A stretch of 64,000 nt of DNA from the NCBI GenBank assembly GCA_016219645.1, contig JACRLR010000052.1, positions 97,273 through 161,272 on the forward strand, read 5' to 3'. A model generated the notes under the pieces. It saw nothing but the letters and a program-made list of their open reading frames with translations, was not told where the DNA came from and did not search any database. How positions within the stretch are numbered: the first letter of the stretch is position 1; each line of letters begins with the position of its first letter. The stretch is from Nitrospirota bacterium (GTDB lineage Bacteria > Nitrospirota > Nitrospiria > Nitrospirales > Nitrospiraceae). Positions 43,518 to 52,955 of the stretch are shown piece after piece. The translations under genes were made by a program, and so were the position numbers.

Positions 43518-44027
43518 TTACGGATCGATCAAGATCATTCGATTACGGTCTACACGCTGCAGAATCTGCAGCTTTCCAGAAGCCAGCGCAGTGAACACCA
43601 GTAATGAACCAGGCAGAGAATTTAATTGACGTTTGGCATCTTCGAGAGTCAGGACAGGTCGGACCGGACGGATGACTTCCAGTTCCTCTTCTTCATTACG
43701 GGGAACAGGAGGAGAGACCTTACGCGACAACCGCTTCGCCGGCTCTTTATGATCAGCCTGACGTTCCTTGTGTTTTCTGATCTGGGCTCCCAAGCGATCC
43801 ACAAGCTGGTCGACCGTTGCGTACATTTCAGGCGTTGAAGCTTTTGCCTGAATTCTTCTCCCTTGTATCGTACAGACGACTTCCGCACTATGCTGAAGTT
43901 TGCTCACACTGAGAATCACGGACAGATGGCTCAGCGCCACTTCATATCGCACCAGCCGCTCAAACCGGCTTTCAATGTGTTGTCTGAGGGCCGGTGTTAT
44001 CACAAGGCGTCGTCCTGTAATTTTCAT
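43518..44027 (-). CDS. hpf: Ribosome hibernation-promoting factor, long form
   Basis: About 169 residues: N-terminal S30AE domain (MKITGRRLVITPALRQHIESRFERL) and a C-terminal dimerisation-type segment (LEDAKRQLNSLPGSLLVFTALASGKLQILQRVDRNRMILIDP), so this is the long HPF that makes 100S ribosome dimers. An acidic/basic linker joins them. ATG 44027 has AAAGG 6 bases upstream; 44033 is possible. Confidence 0.9.
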   Translation of the reverse strand: MKITGRRLVITPALRQHIESRFERLVRYEVALSHLSVILSVSKLQHSAEVVCTIQGRRIQAKASTPEMYATVDQLVDRLGAQIRKHKERQADHKEPAKRLSRKVSPPVPRNEEEELEVIRPVRPVLTLEDAKRQLNSLPGSLLVFTALASGKLQILQRVDRNRMILIDP

Positions 44028-44308
44028 AGGCATTCATCCTTTCGAGCGAATAACTCCGGCTCCTCTGTGGCATAGACTCTGTCTCTGTACTCTAAGCATC
44101 CATACCACCTAAGAGAGATACCGGGCAGGAAGCACCGACGAGTGGTGATGGTCGACGCATGGTAGGTGAGCGAGGCTGGTAAGACCGGTTGATCTGGTTC
44201 ATCTAGTTTGCATTCTACATCTGGTTAATCTCTTTCAACCACACACCAGACAGACCAGACAAACCCGATATCGAGCTTCATACGTTGGCGGGTTTTTTCA
44301 GCACTCTG

Positions 44309-45820
44309 CTAAAAGAATCGCTTGCGCTGAGTGGCGGATGGGATATGCTCTTCCGCCCGATACTTGGCTACCGTCCGCCGGGCGATCACAACTTTCTGTG
44401 TAAGCAGCCGCGCGGCGATCTCCTCGTCCTTGAGCGGGTGGCTCACATCTTCTTCTGCCACCATTTTCCGAATCATCTCCCTCACTGTCACGGACGACAT
44501 CATATCGGAGGGCTGATCCGCCCGCTGCAAACCTGCGTTGAAGAAGAATTTCAGTTCCAACATCCCTTGTGGGCAGTACATATACTTATTGGCTGTCACA
44601 CGGCTGATGGTCGACTCATGCATCCCAATATCCTCAGCCACTTGCTTCAGCACCAACGGCTTGAGATACTGCACGCCCTTTTCAAAAAACTGCTCTTGAA
44701 ATTTCACGATACTCGACACCACCTTTACGATCGTCCTGTTTCTCTGATCGATACTCCGAATAACCCATTGCGCTGCCCGCAGTTTTTCGTCCAGATAGGC
44801 TTTTGTTTCAGCCGCCCCATTCTCACTTGCCCCCATCAATTGCTTGTAGTATGGGCTGATGCGCATACGGGGCAGCCCATCGTCGTTCAGCAATACCACC
44901 CATTCCCCTTCGTTCTTGACAACGAATACATCGGGGACAATCACATAGTTTTGTGTGTTCGTAAACGGTCGTCCGGGCTTCGGCTCGAGCACTTCGATGA
45001 CCTTGGTAGCCTGAAACACCTCCTCTACCGTGACATCTAAGGCTTTCGCGATCCTCGCATACTGTTTCTTCTCCAAGTCTTTGAGGTGGTGTTGAACAAT
45101 GGCTTCAACAATCGAGCCCTTCAAGGCGCCGGGCCTGGCCCCCAGAGAACCCATGGGACTCTTTCCCAAATGTCCGATCTGCAAGAGCAAGCATTCCGCA
45201 AGGTCTCGCGCCGCCACGCCAGTCGGATCAAAGCTTTGAACGTCCTTGAGGACTGACTCCGCTTCCACCTCGGTGAAGTCGGTGCCATCGACGATCTCCG
45301 CGAGAGGCATGCGCAGATAACCATCATCGTCAAGGTTACCAATGATCAACCGCCCGATCCCCTTTTCACGGTCGGATAAACCGGAAAACGACAGCTGCCA
45401 GAGGAGATGGTCTTCCAAGGATGTCGCTTTCGACATGGTTTGTTCATAGGAAGGAAACTCCTCCTGTGAGGAGGACTGCGATTCAGACCCCCCGATGCGA
45501 CGATCACTTCCAAAGTACTCTTCCCAACCGGCCGCTGAAATCTCATCCGGCGTGTCTCGTTCTTCCGGAGTCGACTCTTCCACATTCGACGGCTCACTAT
45601 CCGCCGATGCCGCAGCATCTTCCGCCTTTTCCTCGGCACCTGTCGCCTCGCTTTCCTCCGCCTCAGTGGGGATATCCTCTAAGAGCGGATTCTCCATCAA
45701 ATGCTGGGTTAGACTCTGCTGCAGCTCGAGTCTGGACAATTGCAGCAGCTTGATCGCCTGCTGCAATTGTGGAGTCATGATCAGCTTTTGACTCAGCCGA
45801 AGATCGAGCCTGAGCTTCAT
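44309..45820 (-). CDS. rpoN: RNA polymerase sigma-54 factor
   Basis: 503 residues. Activator-interacting N-terminus (LRLSQKLIMTPQLQQAIKLLQLSRLELQQ), acidic region 2 (about 55-125), core-binding domain, and the RpoN box ARRTVAKYRAEEHIPSATQRK at the end. It reads the -24/-12 promoters noted at 5677, 9245 and 13586. Its stop codon is the first part of a TAGCAG..TGCTGAAA motif also found at the ureC and rplQ ends. Preceded by lptB. Confidence 0.96.
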   Translation of the reverse strand: MKLRLDLRLSQKLIMTPQLQQAIKLLQLSRLELQQSLTQHLMENPLLEDIPTEAEESEATGAEEKAEDAAASADSEPSNVEESTPEERDTPDEISAAGWEEYFGSDRRIGGSESQSSSQEEFPSYEQTMSKATSLEDHLLWQLSFSGLSDREKGIGRLIIGNLDDDGYLRMPLAEIVDGTDFTEVEAESVLKDVQSFDPTGVAARDLAECLLLQIGHLGKSPMGSLGARPGALKGSIVEAIVQHHLKDLEKKQYARIAKALDVTVEEVFQATKVIEVLEPKPGRPFTNTQNYVIVPDVFVVKNEGEWVVLLNDDGLPRMRISPYYKQLMGASENGAAETKAYLDEKLRAAQWVIRSIDQRNRTIVKVVSSIVKFQEQFFEKGVQYLKPLVLKQVAEDIGMHESTISRVTANKYMYCPQGMLELKFFFNAGLQRADQPSDMMSSVTVREMIRKMVAEEDVSHPLKDEEIAARLLTQKVVIARRTVAKYRAEEHIPSATQRKRFF

Positions 45821-45839
45821 GCGCGCAGATCCTTCAGCA

Positions 45840-46622
45840 TCATAACTTGAACCGTTCCCCTAAATAGACAGCCCGAGCCGCCTCACTCTTGACGATGAAT
45901 TCAGGAGGACCCGCCTCAAGAATCAGCCCTTCATTGATGATGTAGGCCCGATCCGTGATGGAAAGCGTTTCCTGAACATTGTGATCGGTGATCAAAATTC
46001 CGATCTCTTTTTCTTTCAATCGCTTAATAATCTGCTGGATGTCCGCAACCGCGATCGGATCTATTCCTGCAAAAGGTTCATCGAGCAACATGAATAACGG
46101 GCTCGTCGCAAGTGCTCTAGTAATTTCTAACCGCCGGCGTTCCCCACCCGACAAGGCATAGGCCATGCTCGTTCGAATAGGAGAGAGGTCCAGCTCCTTC
46201 AGGAGCATATCGACTCGATCCCGACGTTCTGCACGAGAGTAGTCCAGCATTTCAAGAATTGCCAGAATATTATCTTCAACAGACAAGCGTCGAAACACAG
46301 ATGATTCTTGAGGCAAATATCCTATTCCTTTCCGCGCGCGTCGGTACATCGGAAGATCGGTAATCACCTCTTCACCGAGTGAGATCGCCCCCTCATCTGG
46401 CTGACACAGACCAACGAGCATATCGAAAATAGTGGTTTTCCCAGCCCCGTTGGGCCCCAGTAATCCCACGACTTCACCAGCGCAGACCTCGATCGAGACT
46501 CCTTTTACGACTTTGCGCGAGCGAAAACTTTTCACCAATTCCTTCGCGCGCAGACCGATCGTTTTCGCACCAATCACCGGAGAGCCAGTCGACGCGGCTC
46601 GCCCCTGAATTGCCTCGATCAC
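45840..46622 (-). CDS. lptB: LPS export ABC ATP-binding protein LptB
   Basis: 260 residues. Walker A GPNGAGKTTIFDMLVG, signature LSGGERRRLEITRAL, Walker B MLLDEPFAGIDPIA, and the LptB-type IGILITDHNVQETLSITDRAYII. Powers LPS extraction from the inner membrane with LptFG (not in this window). Overlaps lptA by 4 bp. The N-terminal 20 residues are longer than usual. Confidence 0.94.
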   Translation of the reverse strand: MIEAIQGRAASTGSPVIGAKTIGLRAKELVKSFRSRKVVKGVSIEVCAGEVVGLLGPNGAGKTTIFDMLVGLCQPDEGAISLGEEVITDLPMYRRARKGIGYLPQESSVFRRLSVEDNILAILEMLDYSRAERRDRVDMLLKELDLSPIRTSMAYALSGGERRRLEITRALATSPLFMLLDEPFAGIDPIAVADIQQIIKRLKEKEIGILITDHNVQETLSITDRAYIINEGLILEAGPPEFIVKSEAARAVYLGERFKL

Positions 46623-47206
46623 TTGGCTGCTCTCCCCTCTGGCTCGATCCGCACATGCGAGCCACCTTCCACCACACTCCGGTCTTCCGCCAGAAACATC
46701 GTGATTTGCTTGCCGCTGACCCTTGTTCCCTTATCCCAAGCCACCGGATCACCTGTCAGCACGATCTTATCCCCCTCATGATAATAGACCGCTTTCTCAC
46801 AGGTCGCACTCCCCGAATCCTTCTCGATTTTTACACGTCCAGTCGCCTCAATCCTATTGACCGATCGATTCGACACCGCCGGCACAGCATCAGGCCCTTT
46901 CGATATCTCGCCGCCTTTGACGGATTGATGCCCTTTCTGGTTCTGACTCGTCACTGGGTCTTGTTCGCGAAACATCACCACCATGCGATCGGAATGGACA
47001 ATCAGTGATCCACGAGTCAGTACAACCTCGCCTTCAAAGACCGCCTGGCTATCCTGATTCTTTACGGTCATCTTCTTGGCCGTAATGGTCGTGCTTACCG
47101 CGCTCTCACCACCACCTTTGGGGAGGGCAGCGTTAGCCGACTCACTTAATGAAGCTATCCCAAGCGGGACCAAGTTAAGAAGCAGGAGCCAAATCCACAT
47201 GGACAT
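46619..47206 (-). CDS. lptA: LPS transport periplasmic protein LptA
   Basis: About 195 residues from ATG 47206: signal peptide (MSMWIWLLLLNLVPLGIASLSESANA), then the beta-jellyroll OstA domain (ITAKKMTVKNQDSQAVFEGEVVLTRGSLIVHSDRMVVMF, KGSGT-like repeats, VVEGGSHVRIEPEG). Bridges the inner and outer membrane for LPS. An upstream frame to 47254 overlaps lptC; the chosen start overlaps lptC by about 32 bp. Confidence 0.88.
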   Translation of the reverse strand: MSMWIWLLLLNLVPLGIASLSESANAALPKGGGESAVSTTITAKKMTVKNQDSQAVFEGEVVLTRGSLIVHSDRMVVMFREQDPVTSQNQKGHQSVKGGEISKGPDAVPAVSNRSVNRIEATGRVKIEKDSGSATCEKAVYYHEGDKIVLTGDPVAWDKGTRVSGKQITMFLAEDRSVVEGGSHVRIEPEGRAAK

Positions 47207-47747
47207 CCTCAAGGACTTCAAACTCTTCGCGGTCCAAATGGCCCAACAACCCACGACCCGTCACCTCTAGCCCATGACCCACGATACGGACGGGATCCTG
47301 CGTGCGAATCTCTCTCGTCTGATCAGTCCAAGCCAGGTGGTTGGTATAGATCACGTATCCACTTTCGGTTTGAATCACGAGTGGTTCTGATCGATTCGCG
47401 AGGACAAAGTTCTTCGTCTCTGTATTCAATGTCCCTTCATCTCCTGTCACCGTCAATTCTTTCCCCTGCCGCCCAAAGAGTGTGACTGCGACGGTTTGGA
47501 GTATCGCCTGCTTGTTCCGTTCAAAAACCCGAGCCTCTTGCGCCTGCACCTGCCACTGGACCGTATCGCCCTTCGTGTGCGTAAACATAAACTGGGAAAC
47601 AGTGGCATCGGCTGTGTCTATAGATCCGGACACAGCCGCCGTCGGGGTGGGCGCCGTTGTCGAATTGGTTATCAGCAGGTACCCAAGAAAACAAGCTAAG
47701 ACCACACTGAGCGTTAGTAAACCTCCCCGTACCCATCGTTGCCACAC
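47175..47747 (-). CDS. lptC: LPS export membrane protein LptC
   Basis: 190 residues: an N-terminal membrane anchor (GLLTLSVVLACFLGYLLI) and a periplasmic LptC fold (WQVQAQEARVFERNKQAILQTVAVTLFGRQGKELTVTGDEGTLNTETKNFVL, VRIVGHGLEVTGRGLLGHLDREEFEVLEDVHV). It passes LPS from LptBFG to LptA. First gene of the lptCAB-rpoN-hpf-rapZ group. Confidence 0.9.
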   Translation of the reverse strand: MWQRWVRGGLLTLSVVLACFLGYLLITNSTTAPTPTAAVSGSIDTADATVSQFMFTHTKGDTVQWQVQAQEARVFERNKQAILQTVAVTLFGRQGKELTVTGDEGTLNTETKNFVLANRSEPLVIQTESGYVIYTNHLAWTDQTREIRTQDPVRIVGHGLEVTGRGLLGHLDREEFEVLEDVHVDLAPAS

Positions 47748-47914
47748 CTTGTCCCTGTACCTTTTTCAGTAGCATGTAGGAAACTGGCACGATAGTAGCA
47801 TGGGCTCAAAACCAAGTAAACTTATGCCACAACCCCGGCATAGTCTGTTCAGTATAGAAATGGAATGAATGAGATAGGAAATGACCGAAACGATAACAAG
47901 ACAGTGGGTTCTAG

Positions 47915-48000
47915 CGCAGGCTACGGTTGAGGTCAAAGCTGAGCAAGAATTAAATTGTTCTAGACCTTTACCTCAGCCTCTCCCTCCTAATTTCTCCGAC
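47915..48000. repeat. Inverted GGTTGAGGT / CCTCAGCCTC-type intergenic repeat
   Basis: GGTTGAGGTCAAAGCTGAG on the left and CTTTACCTCAGCCTC on the right can pair as a loose hairpin. Similar pairs stand at about 30357-30419 and 55466-55552. The 47748-48018 gap between rplQ and lptC otherwise holds nothing I can name. Confidence 0.55.
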
Positions 48001-48018
48001 GGAAATTTCAGCAACCTG

Positions 48019-48441
48019 CTAGCTGGCTGCCGGACTCGCAGGCGTTGATGCAGCAGGGGCCTGTTTCTTGGCAGCCGTAGTATCCGGTCGCGTGACGAGT
48101 TCGATTGCAACAAGCTTTGCGGCATCGCCGATCCGCCGCCTCGTCTTCACCATCCTCGTATAGCCACCGGAGCGATCTTTAAATCGAACCGCCACGTCGC
48201 TGAACAATTTTGAGACAACGTCCTTACTCCGAATAAATGCGAGGGCTTGCCGACGAGCGGGTAATGTTCCCGCCTTGCCAAGCGTGATCATCCGATCCGT
48301 AAATCCTCGAATTTCCTTCGCCTTGGCCTCTGTCGTCTCGATACGTTCATGTTCGAGCAACGAGGTTACGAGGCTTCTGAACAGAGCCCACCGATGTTTC
48401 GTCTGTCGCCCAAGCTGTCTGCCTTTTTTTCTATGACGCAC
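48019..48441 (-). CDS. rplQ: Ribosomal protein L17
   Basis: 140 residues, [45 protein letters not shown] is the L17 start. The core ends near residue 118 and an Ala/Pro-rich tail ([16 protein letters not shown]) follows. Last gene of the alpha operon, 18 bp after rpoA. The stop TAG begins a TAGCAGGTTGCTGAAA motif. Confidence 0.96.
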   Translation of the reverse strand: MRHRKKGRQLGRQTKHRWALFRSLVTSLLEHERIETTEAKAKEIRGFTDRMITLGKAGTLPARRQALAFIRSKDVVSKLFSDVAVRFKDRSGGYTRMVKTRRRIGDAAKLVAIELVTRPDTTAAKKQAPAASTPASPAAS

Positions 48442-48459
48442 GGAGTCCCTCTTGTTTCG

Positions 48460-49461
48460 TTACTCGCTCTTCTGACCGCCGCTGCTCTGTTGCGCTCCGT
48501 CCAGCTTCACACCAAGCCCCAAACCCATCTCCGTCAAGATTTCTTTAATTTCGTTGAGCGATTTCTTCCCGAAATTCTTCGTCCTCAACATCTCTCCTTC
48601 GGTCTTCTGCACGAGATCTGCAATGGTTTTGATGTTCGCATTCTTCAAACAGTTTGCAGCGCGAACTGACAGCTCCAACTCGTTTACGCTACGGAACAGA
48701 TGCTTGTTGACTTCCCGTTGCCCTTCATCGCCTCCGAGATCGGCACGCCCTTCGACTCGTTCATCGGGATTGATAAAGATATCGATGTGATCACGCAAAA
48801 TGCCTGCCGCCGTAGACACGGCATCGCGCGGCGAGATGGTCCCATCCGTCCAGACTTCCAAAGTCAGCTTGTCGTAATCGGTCATGCGTCCGACACGAGC
48901 ATTCTCCACATGAAAGTTCACGCGCTTGATCGGTGAAAACACCGAGTCAATCGCAATCACACCGATCGGCAACCCTTCTTCCTTATTTCGCTCGGCAGGC
49001 ACATAGCCCCGTCCATGCTTCACCGTCATTTCCATATCGAACGAGGCATCTTTGTCCAACGTCGCAATATGGAGATTCGGGGTTAAGATGGTGACGTCCG
49101 CGTCATGAATAATATCGGAGCCCTTTGCTTCGCCCGGCCCTTTTTTCTTGAGGCGGAGCGTCTTCGGCTTATCGGTGTGTAAGGCAAGCCGCAGTCCTTT
49201 GACATTCAAAATAATTGAAGTCACATCCTCTGTGATCCCAGGGATCGTGGAAAACTCGTGCAGGACCCCCTCAATTTTCACCGTAGTCACAGCCGCACCA
49301 GTCAGCGACGACAACAGCACACGCCGTAATGCGTTGCCGACCGTGGTCCCAAATCCACGCTCATAGGCTTCAGTCGTAAACCTGCCGAACGTTTGAGAAT
49401 GCGTGTCCTTGTCGACTTCCACCCGCATCGGGATCTGAAAGTCTTTCATTGCTTTAATCAT
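48460..49461 (-). CDS. rpoA: RNA polymerase alpha subunit
   Basis: 333 residues, normal length. N-terminal assembly domain ([61 protein letters not shown]) and C-terminal domain for activators and UP elements ([47 protein letters not shown]). Standard position between rpsD and rplQ. Confidence 0.97.
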   Translation of the reverse strand: MIKAMKDFQIPMRVEVDKDTHSQTFGRFTTEAYERGFGTTVGNALRRVLLSSLTGAAVTTVKIEGVLHEFSTIPGITEDVTSIILNVKGLRLALHTDKPKTLRLKKKGPGEAKGSDIIHDADVTILTPNLHIATLDKDASFDMEMTVKHGRGYVPAERNKEEGLPIGVIAIDSVFSPIKRVNFHVENARVGRMTDYDKLTLEVWTDGTISPRDAVSTAAGILRDHIDIFINPDERVEGRADLGGDEGQREVNKHLFRSVNELELSVRAANCLKNANIKTIADLVQKTEGEMLRTKNFGKKSLNEIKEILTEMGLGLGVKLDGAQQSSGGQKSE

Positions 49462-49541
49462 GACTCCCCCTTCATCTCATCGAATAGCCGACAGCTGAGC
49501 AGGACCAGTTCACGGCAGAAACCGGCTTCCACAATCCACGC

Positions 49542-50168
49542 CTACCTGGAATACAATTCCACCACCATCTGCTCATTCACCGGCAACGAAATCTGGTCTT
49601 TCGACGGCAGTGCTCGCACCGTCCCCCTAAAGGCTGTCTTGTCGAGATCCAACCACTCTGGAATGCCTCGTCCCTCGACAGACTCCAAAGCCGTTTGGAT
49701 CGAAACCAATGTGCGGCTTCGCTCCCTAACGCTGATGACATCTCCCGCTTTGACCTGTGCACCAGGCACATTGATTTTTCGGCCATTCATGGTCAGATGT
49801 CCGTGGCTCACCAGTTGCCTGGCTTCTTTTCGCGAGGCGCCGAACCCTAATCGGTAGGCGACATTGTCCAACCGGCATTCCAGCAAGCGCAGGAGCACTT
49901 CTCCTGTAATACCGGACTGGCGCTCCGCGCGCTCAAACACTCCGCGAAACTGGCACTCCATCAAACCGTAAATTCTGCGGAGCTTCTGTTTCTCTCTCAG
50001 CTGCGTGCTGTACTCAGAGTTCCTCGGACGCTTTTGCCCATGCTGTCCAGGAGGATAGCTTCGTCGCTCGATAGCGCACTTCTCTGTCATACAGCGCGAA
50101 CCTTTCAGAAACAATTTCTCACCTTCTCGCCGACACAACCGACAGACGGGACCGCGATACTTTGCCAC
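49542..50168 (-). CDS. rpsD: Ribosomal protein S4
   Basis: 208 residues. Starts MAKYRGPVCRLCRREGEKLFLKG; the N-terminal cysteines (CRLC, later C) suggest a zinc-type S4. S4 RNA-binding domain LECRLDNVAYRLGFGASRKEARQLVSHGHLTMNGRKINVPG. Primary 16S binder and assembly initiator; in many bacteria the translational repressor of this operon. Confidence 0.97.
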   Translation of the reverse strand: MAKYRGPVCRLCRREGEKLFLKGSRCMTEKCAIERRSYPPGQHGQKRPRNSEYSTQLREKQKLRRIYGLMECQFRGVFERAERQSGITGEVLLRLLECRLDNVAYRLGFGASRKEARQLVSHGHLTMNGRKINVPGAQVKAGDVISVRERSRTLVSIQTALESVEGRGIPEWLDLDKTAFRGTVRALPSKDQISLPVNEQMVVELYSR

Positions 50169-50257
50169 TGCTTCCTCCTCGTTCTTCGTTAACCGTTACT
50201 CAATAACCGGGTTTCCTGTCCTGCCGCTTCACGTATCACGATGAACGATCCACTTCT

Positions 50258-50641
50258 TCAGACACGACGCCGCTTAGGGGGACGGCATCCGTTGTGGGGG
50301 ATCGGTGTCACATCTCGAATCATATGGATCCGCAATCCAGCGGACTGGAGAGAGCGAATCGCCGATTCACGACCGGACCCAGGCCCGTTCACATACACAT
50401 CCACTGAGCGCATTCCGCTCTCCATCGCTTTGCGCGCCGCAGCCTCGCCGGCTCGCTGAGCGGCGAAGGGCGTGCTTTTGCGAGAGCCCTTGAAGCCTTG
50501 GTTCCCCGAGCTTGCCCATACGATCGTATTGCCGCTCATGTCGGTAATCGTGACGATCGTGTTATTGAAGGAGGCTTGGACGTGAGCCACCCCGCTCTGC
50601 ACAATCCGACGTTCTTTCTTTTTCCCTTTTTTGATGCTCAT
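50258..50641 (-). CDS. rpsK: Ribosomal protein S11
   Basis: 127 residues. [46 protein letters not shown] and the C-terminal [18 protein letters not shown] are diagnostic. Platform protein near the mRNA exit. The spacer to rpsD holds a CTTCACG-type repeat remnant. Confidence 0.97.
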   Translation of the reverse strand: MSIKKGKKKERRIVQSGVAHVQASFNNTIVTITDMSGNTIVWASSGNQGFKGSRKSTPFAAQRAGEAAARKAMESGMRSVDVYVNGPGSGRESAIRSLQSAGLRIHMIRDVTPIPHNGCRPPKRRRV

Positions 50642-50672
50642 GACAGCTCCCTACTCAAGTAACGGCCACGCC

Positions 50673-51059
50673 CTAGGCTGGGCGCGCAGGCGGTTTTGGT
50701 TTACTTCCCACACCGGAACGGCGACCTTTTCTCGTCCGCGCATTGGTCTTGGTCCGCTGGCCGCGGACGGGCAACCCTTTCCGATGGCGCAGCCCACGGT
50801 ACGTGCCACTATCGATCAATCGTTTGATGTTCATCGAGAAAGTCTTTCGTAGGTCACCTTCGACCTGAAAGCCTTCCTGAATAATCTCACGGATTTTGAC
50901 GATGTGCTCTTCGCTCAAGTCCTTGACGCGAATTGCTCCGTCGATCCCGGCCTTCTCCAAGATAGAGAGCGCGGACGCCCGCCCAATCCCATAGACATAC
51001 GTCAGGCCGATGTCCGCCCGCTTCTCTCTCGGCAAATCCACTCCGGAAATACGAGCCAT
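50673..51059 (-). CDS. rpsM: Ribosomal protein S13
   Basis: 128 residues. [28 protein letters not shown] start and the helix-two-turn [33 protein letters not shown]; extended basic tail contacts the P-site tRNA. Head protein of the small subunit. Confidence 0.97.
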   Translation of the reverse strand: MARISGVDLPREKRADIGLTYVYGIGRASALSILEKAGIDGAIRVKDLSEEHIVKIREIIQEGFQVEGDLRKTFSMNIKRLIDSGTYRGLRHRKGLPVRGQRTKTNARTRKGRRSGVGSKPKPPARPA

Positions 51060-51149
51060 CTCTCTCTCCCTTCGGTCGAGTCGTGAAACGTTATTCGTGA
51101 GTCGTGAATCGCAAAAACGAGACCGCTTAACGATTAACGAATAACGTCT

Positions 51150-51263
51150 TCAACCCTGCCGTTGCTTGTGCCGCGGATTCTCGCAGAGAATTCGCACCAC
51201 ACCTTTGCGCCGAACCACCTTACACTTTGCGCAGATCGGCTTGACGGATGATCTCACCTTCAT
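51150..51263 (-). CDS. rpmJ: Ribosomal protein L36
   Basis: 37 residues, too short for most gene finders' defaults: [21 protein letters not shown] and [11 protein letters not shown]. The C-x2-C...C...H zinc ribbon is intact, so this is the zinc-type L36. Lies between infA and rpsM as usual, with a short repeat island on its 3' side. Confidence 0.95.
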   Translation of the reverse strand: MKVRSSVKPICAKCKVVRRKGVVRILCENPRHKQRQG

Positions 51264-51278
51264 AACTCGTTTGCACTC

Positions 51279-51497
51279 CTACTTAAATCGATAGGTAATC
51301 CGCCCACGTGTCAGATCGTACGGCGACAGTTCCACCGTGACCTTATCGCCGGGAAGAATACGGATGAAGTGCATTCGCATTTTCCCGGAAATGTGCGCGA
51401 GAATCTTATGGCCATTGTCCAATGACACACGGAACATCGCATTCGGTAGCGTTTCATTCACTGTGCCTTGAATTTCGATCACATCTTCTTTCGGCAC
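51279..51497 (-). CDS. infA: Translation initiation factor IF-1
   Basis: 72 residues, one OB fold: [72 protein letters not shown] is full length and typical. Binds the A site of the 30S subunit during initiation. Confidence 0.97.
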   Translation of the reverse strand: MPKEDVIEIQGTVNETLPNAMFRVSLDNGHKILAHISGKMRMHFIRILPGDKVTVELSPYDLTRGRITYRFK

Positions 51498-51543
51498 TAC
51501 CTCTACCCCTTCCCCTAAAACTGCGCCAGCCCATCCCAGCTGT

Positions 51544-52293
51544 TTAGAGCTGGGTCAAAATACGCGGGGGCCCACTCGGCTCAATGACGATCGTATGTTC
51601 AAAATGTGCAGAAAGACTGCCATCCACCGTTACCGCCGTCCATCGATCCTCAAGAATCTTAACGGCAGCGCCACCCATGTTGACCATCGGTTCAATCGCG
51701 AGGACCATTCCAGCCTGTAGGCGTGGACCCTGTCCAGGCTTCCCATAATTCGGCACCTGAGGCTCTTCATGCAATTGCCGGCCAATCCCATGGCCGACAA
51801 ATTCTGTCACGACCGAATAACCGGCAGCCTCGACATGCCGTTGCACTGCATGTGAAATGTCGGACAACCGATGGCCAACCATAGCTTGTCCGATTCCAAG
51901 ATACATGGCCTCTTCAGTCACTTGCATCAAGCGAGCATTTCGTTCAGTCGTCTTCCCTACCGAGACCGAAATCGCCGAATCTCCGTAAAATCCGCCGACG
52001 ATCGCCCCCAGGTCGAGCCCGATAATATCGCCCTCCTTCAGCACTCGCTTGGAGGGAATCCCGTGGACCACCTGGTCATTCACCGAGGCGCAGAGCGTTT
52101 TTGGATAACTCCGATACCCCTTAAAGGCCGGCCTCGCACCTCGTGACACAATCTCATCTTCGGCTAGCCGGTCCAGCTCGTCTGTCGTCATCCCGGGCCG
52201 GACGGCCTTCTGCAAAATCTTGAGTGTCTCTGCCACTACTCTCGACGCCTGGGCTATCAACGCAATCTCTTCCGGCGTCTTGAGAATGATCAT
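51544..52293 (-). CDS. map: Methionine aminopeptidase, type I
   Basis: 249 residues. Metal ligands are visible: [14 protein letters not shown] (two Asp), [16 protein letters not shown] (His), AIEPMVN (Glu) and HFEHTIVI (Glu). Removes the start Met from new proteins. Overlaps adk by 4 bp. Confidence 0.96.
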   Translation of the reverse strand: MIILKTPEEIALIAQASRVVAETLKILQKAVRPGMTTDELDRLAEDEIVSRGARPAFKGYRSYPKTLCASVNDQVVHGIPSKRVLKEGDIIGLDLGAIVGGFYGDSAISVSVGKTTERNARLMQVTEEAMYLGIGQAMVGHRLSDISHAVQRHVEAAGYSVVTEFVGHGIGRQLHEEPQVPNYGKPGQGPRLQAGMVLAIEPMVNMGGAAVKILEDRWTAVTVDGSLSAHFEHTIVIEPSGPPRILTQL

Positions 52294-52946
52294 GTCGCCC
52301 GGTACGGTGCCAGCTCCTGCGAAAGATGCTGAAAGACGGCATCGACTGTCCCAGACGCTTCCAGCTGGAACAGCACCCCCCTCTCTTCATAATACTTCAC
52401 GAGCGGAGCGGTTTGCTCGTCGTACACTTTCAGCCGCATCTCGATCGCATCGCGGCGATCATCGCTGCGCTGCACGAGCGACTCTCCGCATCGATCGCAG
52501 ATTCCACTCACCTTGGGCATCGCAAAGTCTACATGGAACGTCGCTTGGCACTTCTGACAGCTTCGTCGGCCGCTCAATCGCCTTACGATGTCCTCACGCG
52601 AAACCTGAAAATTCACGACCCGGTCCAGGGCGATACCTTTGGAGACTAAAACGGATCCCAAGGCTTCCGCCTGAGGAACAGTCCTGGGAAACCCATCCAA
52701 CACGAATCCATTCGTGCAGCTGGGGTCAGCCAACTTCTCTCTCACCAACCCAATGACCACCGCATCAGGAACCAGCTTCCCCTGATCCATGTAGCTCTTC
52801 GCTTCGAGACCCAGCGCGGTCTGGTTGCGAACCGCCTCACGGAGAAGATCGCCGGTTGAGAGCTTCGCCACATGACACTGCGCAGCGATACGATCTGCCT
52901 GAGTCCCCTTACCGACGCCTGGTGCGCCGAGAAACACCACCCGCAT
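52290..52946 (-). CDS. adk: Adenylate kinase
   Basis: 218 residues. P-loop GAPGVGKGTQADRIA, NMP-binding LSTGDLLREAVRNQTALG, GFPRTVPQAEAL, and a zinc-type LID with four cysteines (CQKCQATF...CDRCGE). Interconverts AMP, ATP and ADP. Standard secY-adk-map order. Confidence 0.97.
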   Translation of the reverse strand: MRVVFLGAPGVGKGTQADRIAAQCHVAKLSTGDLLREAVRNQTALGLEAKSYMDQGKLVPDAVVIGLVREKLADPSCTNGFVLDGFPRTVPQAEALGSVLVSKGIALDRVVNFQVSREDIVRRLSGRRSCQKCQATFHVDFAMPKVSGICDRCGESLVQRSDDRRDAIEMRLKVYDEQTAPLVKYYEERGVLFQLEASGTVDAVFQHLSQELAPYRAT

Positions 52947-52955
52947 GAATCCCCT

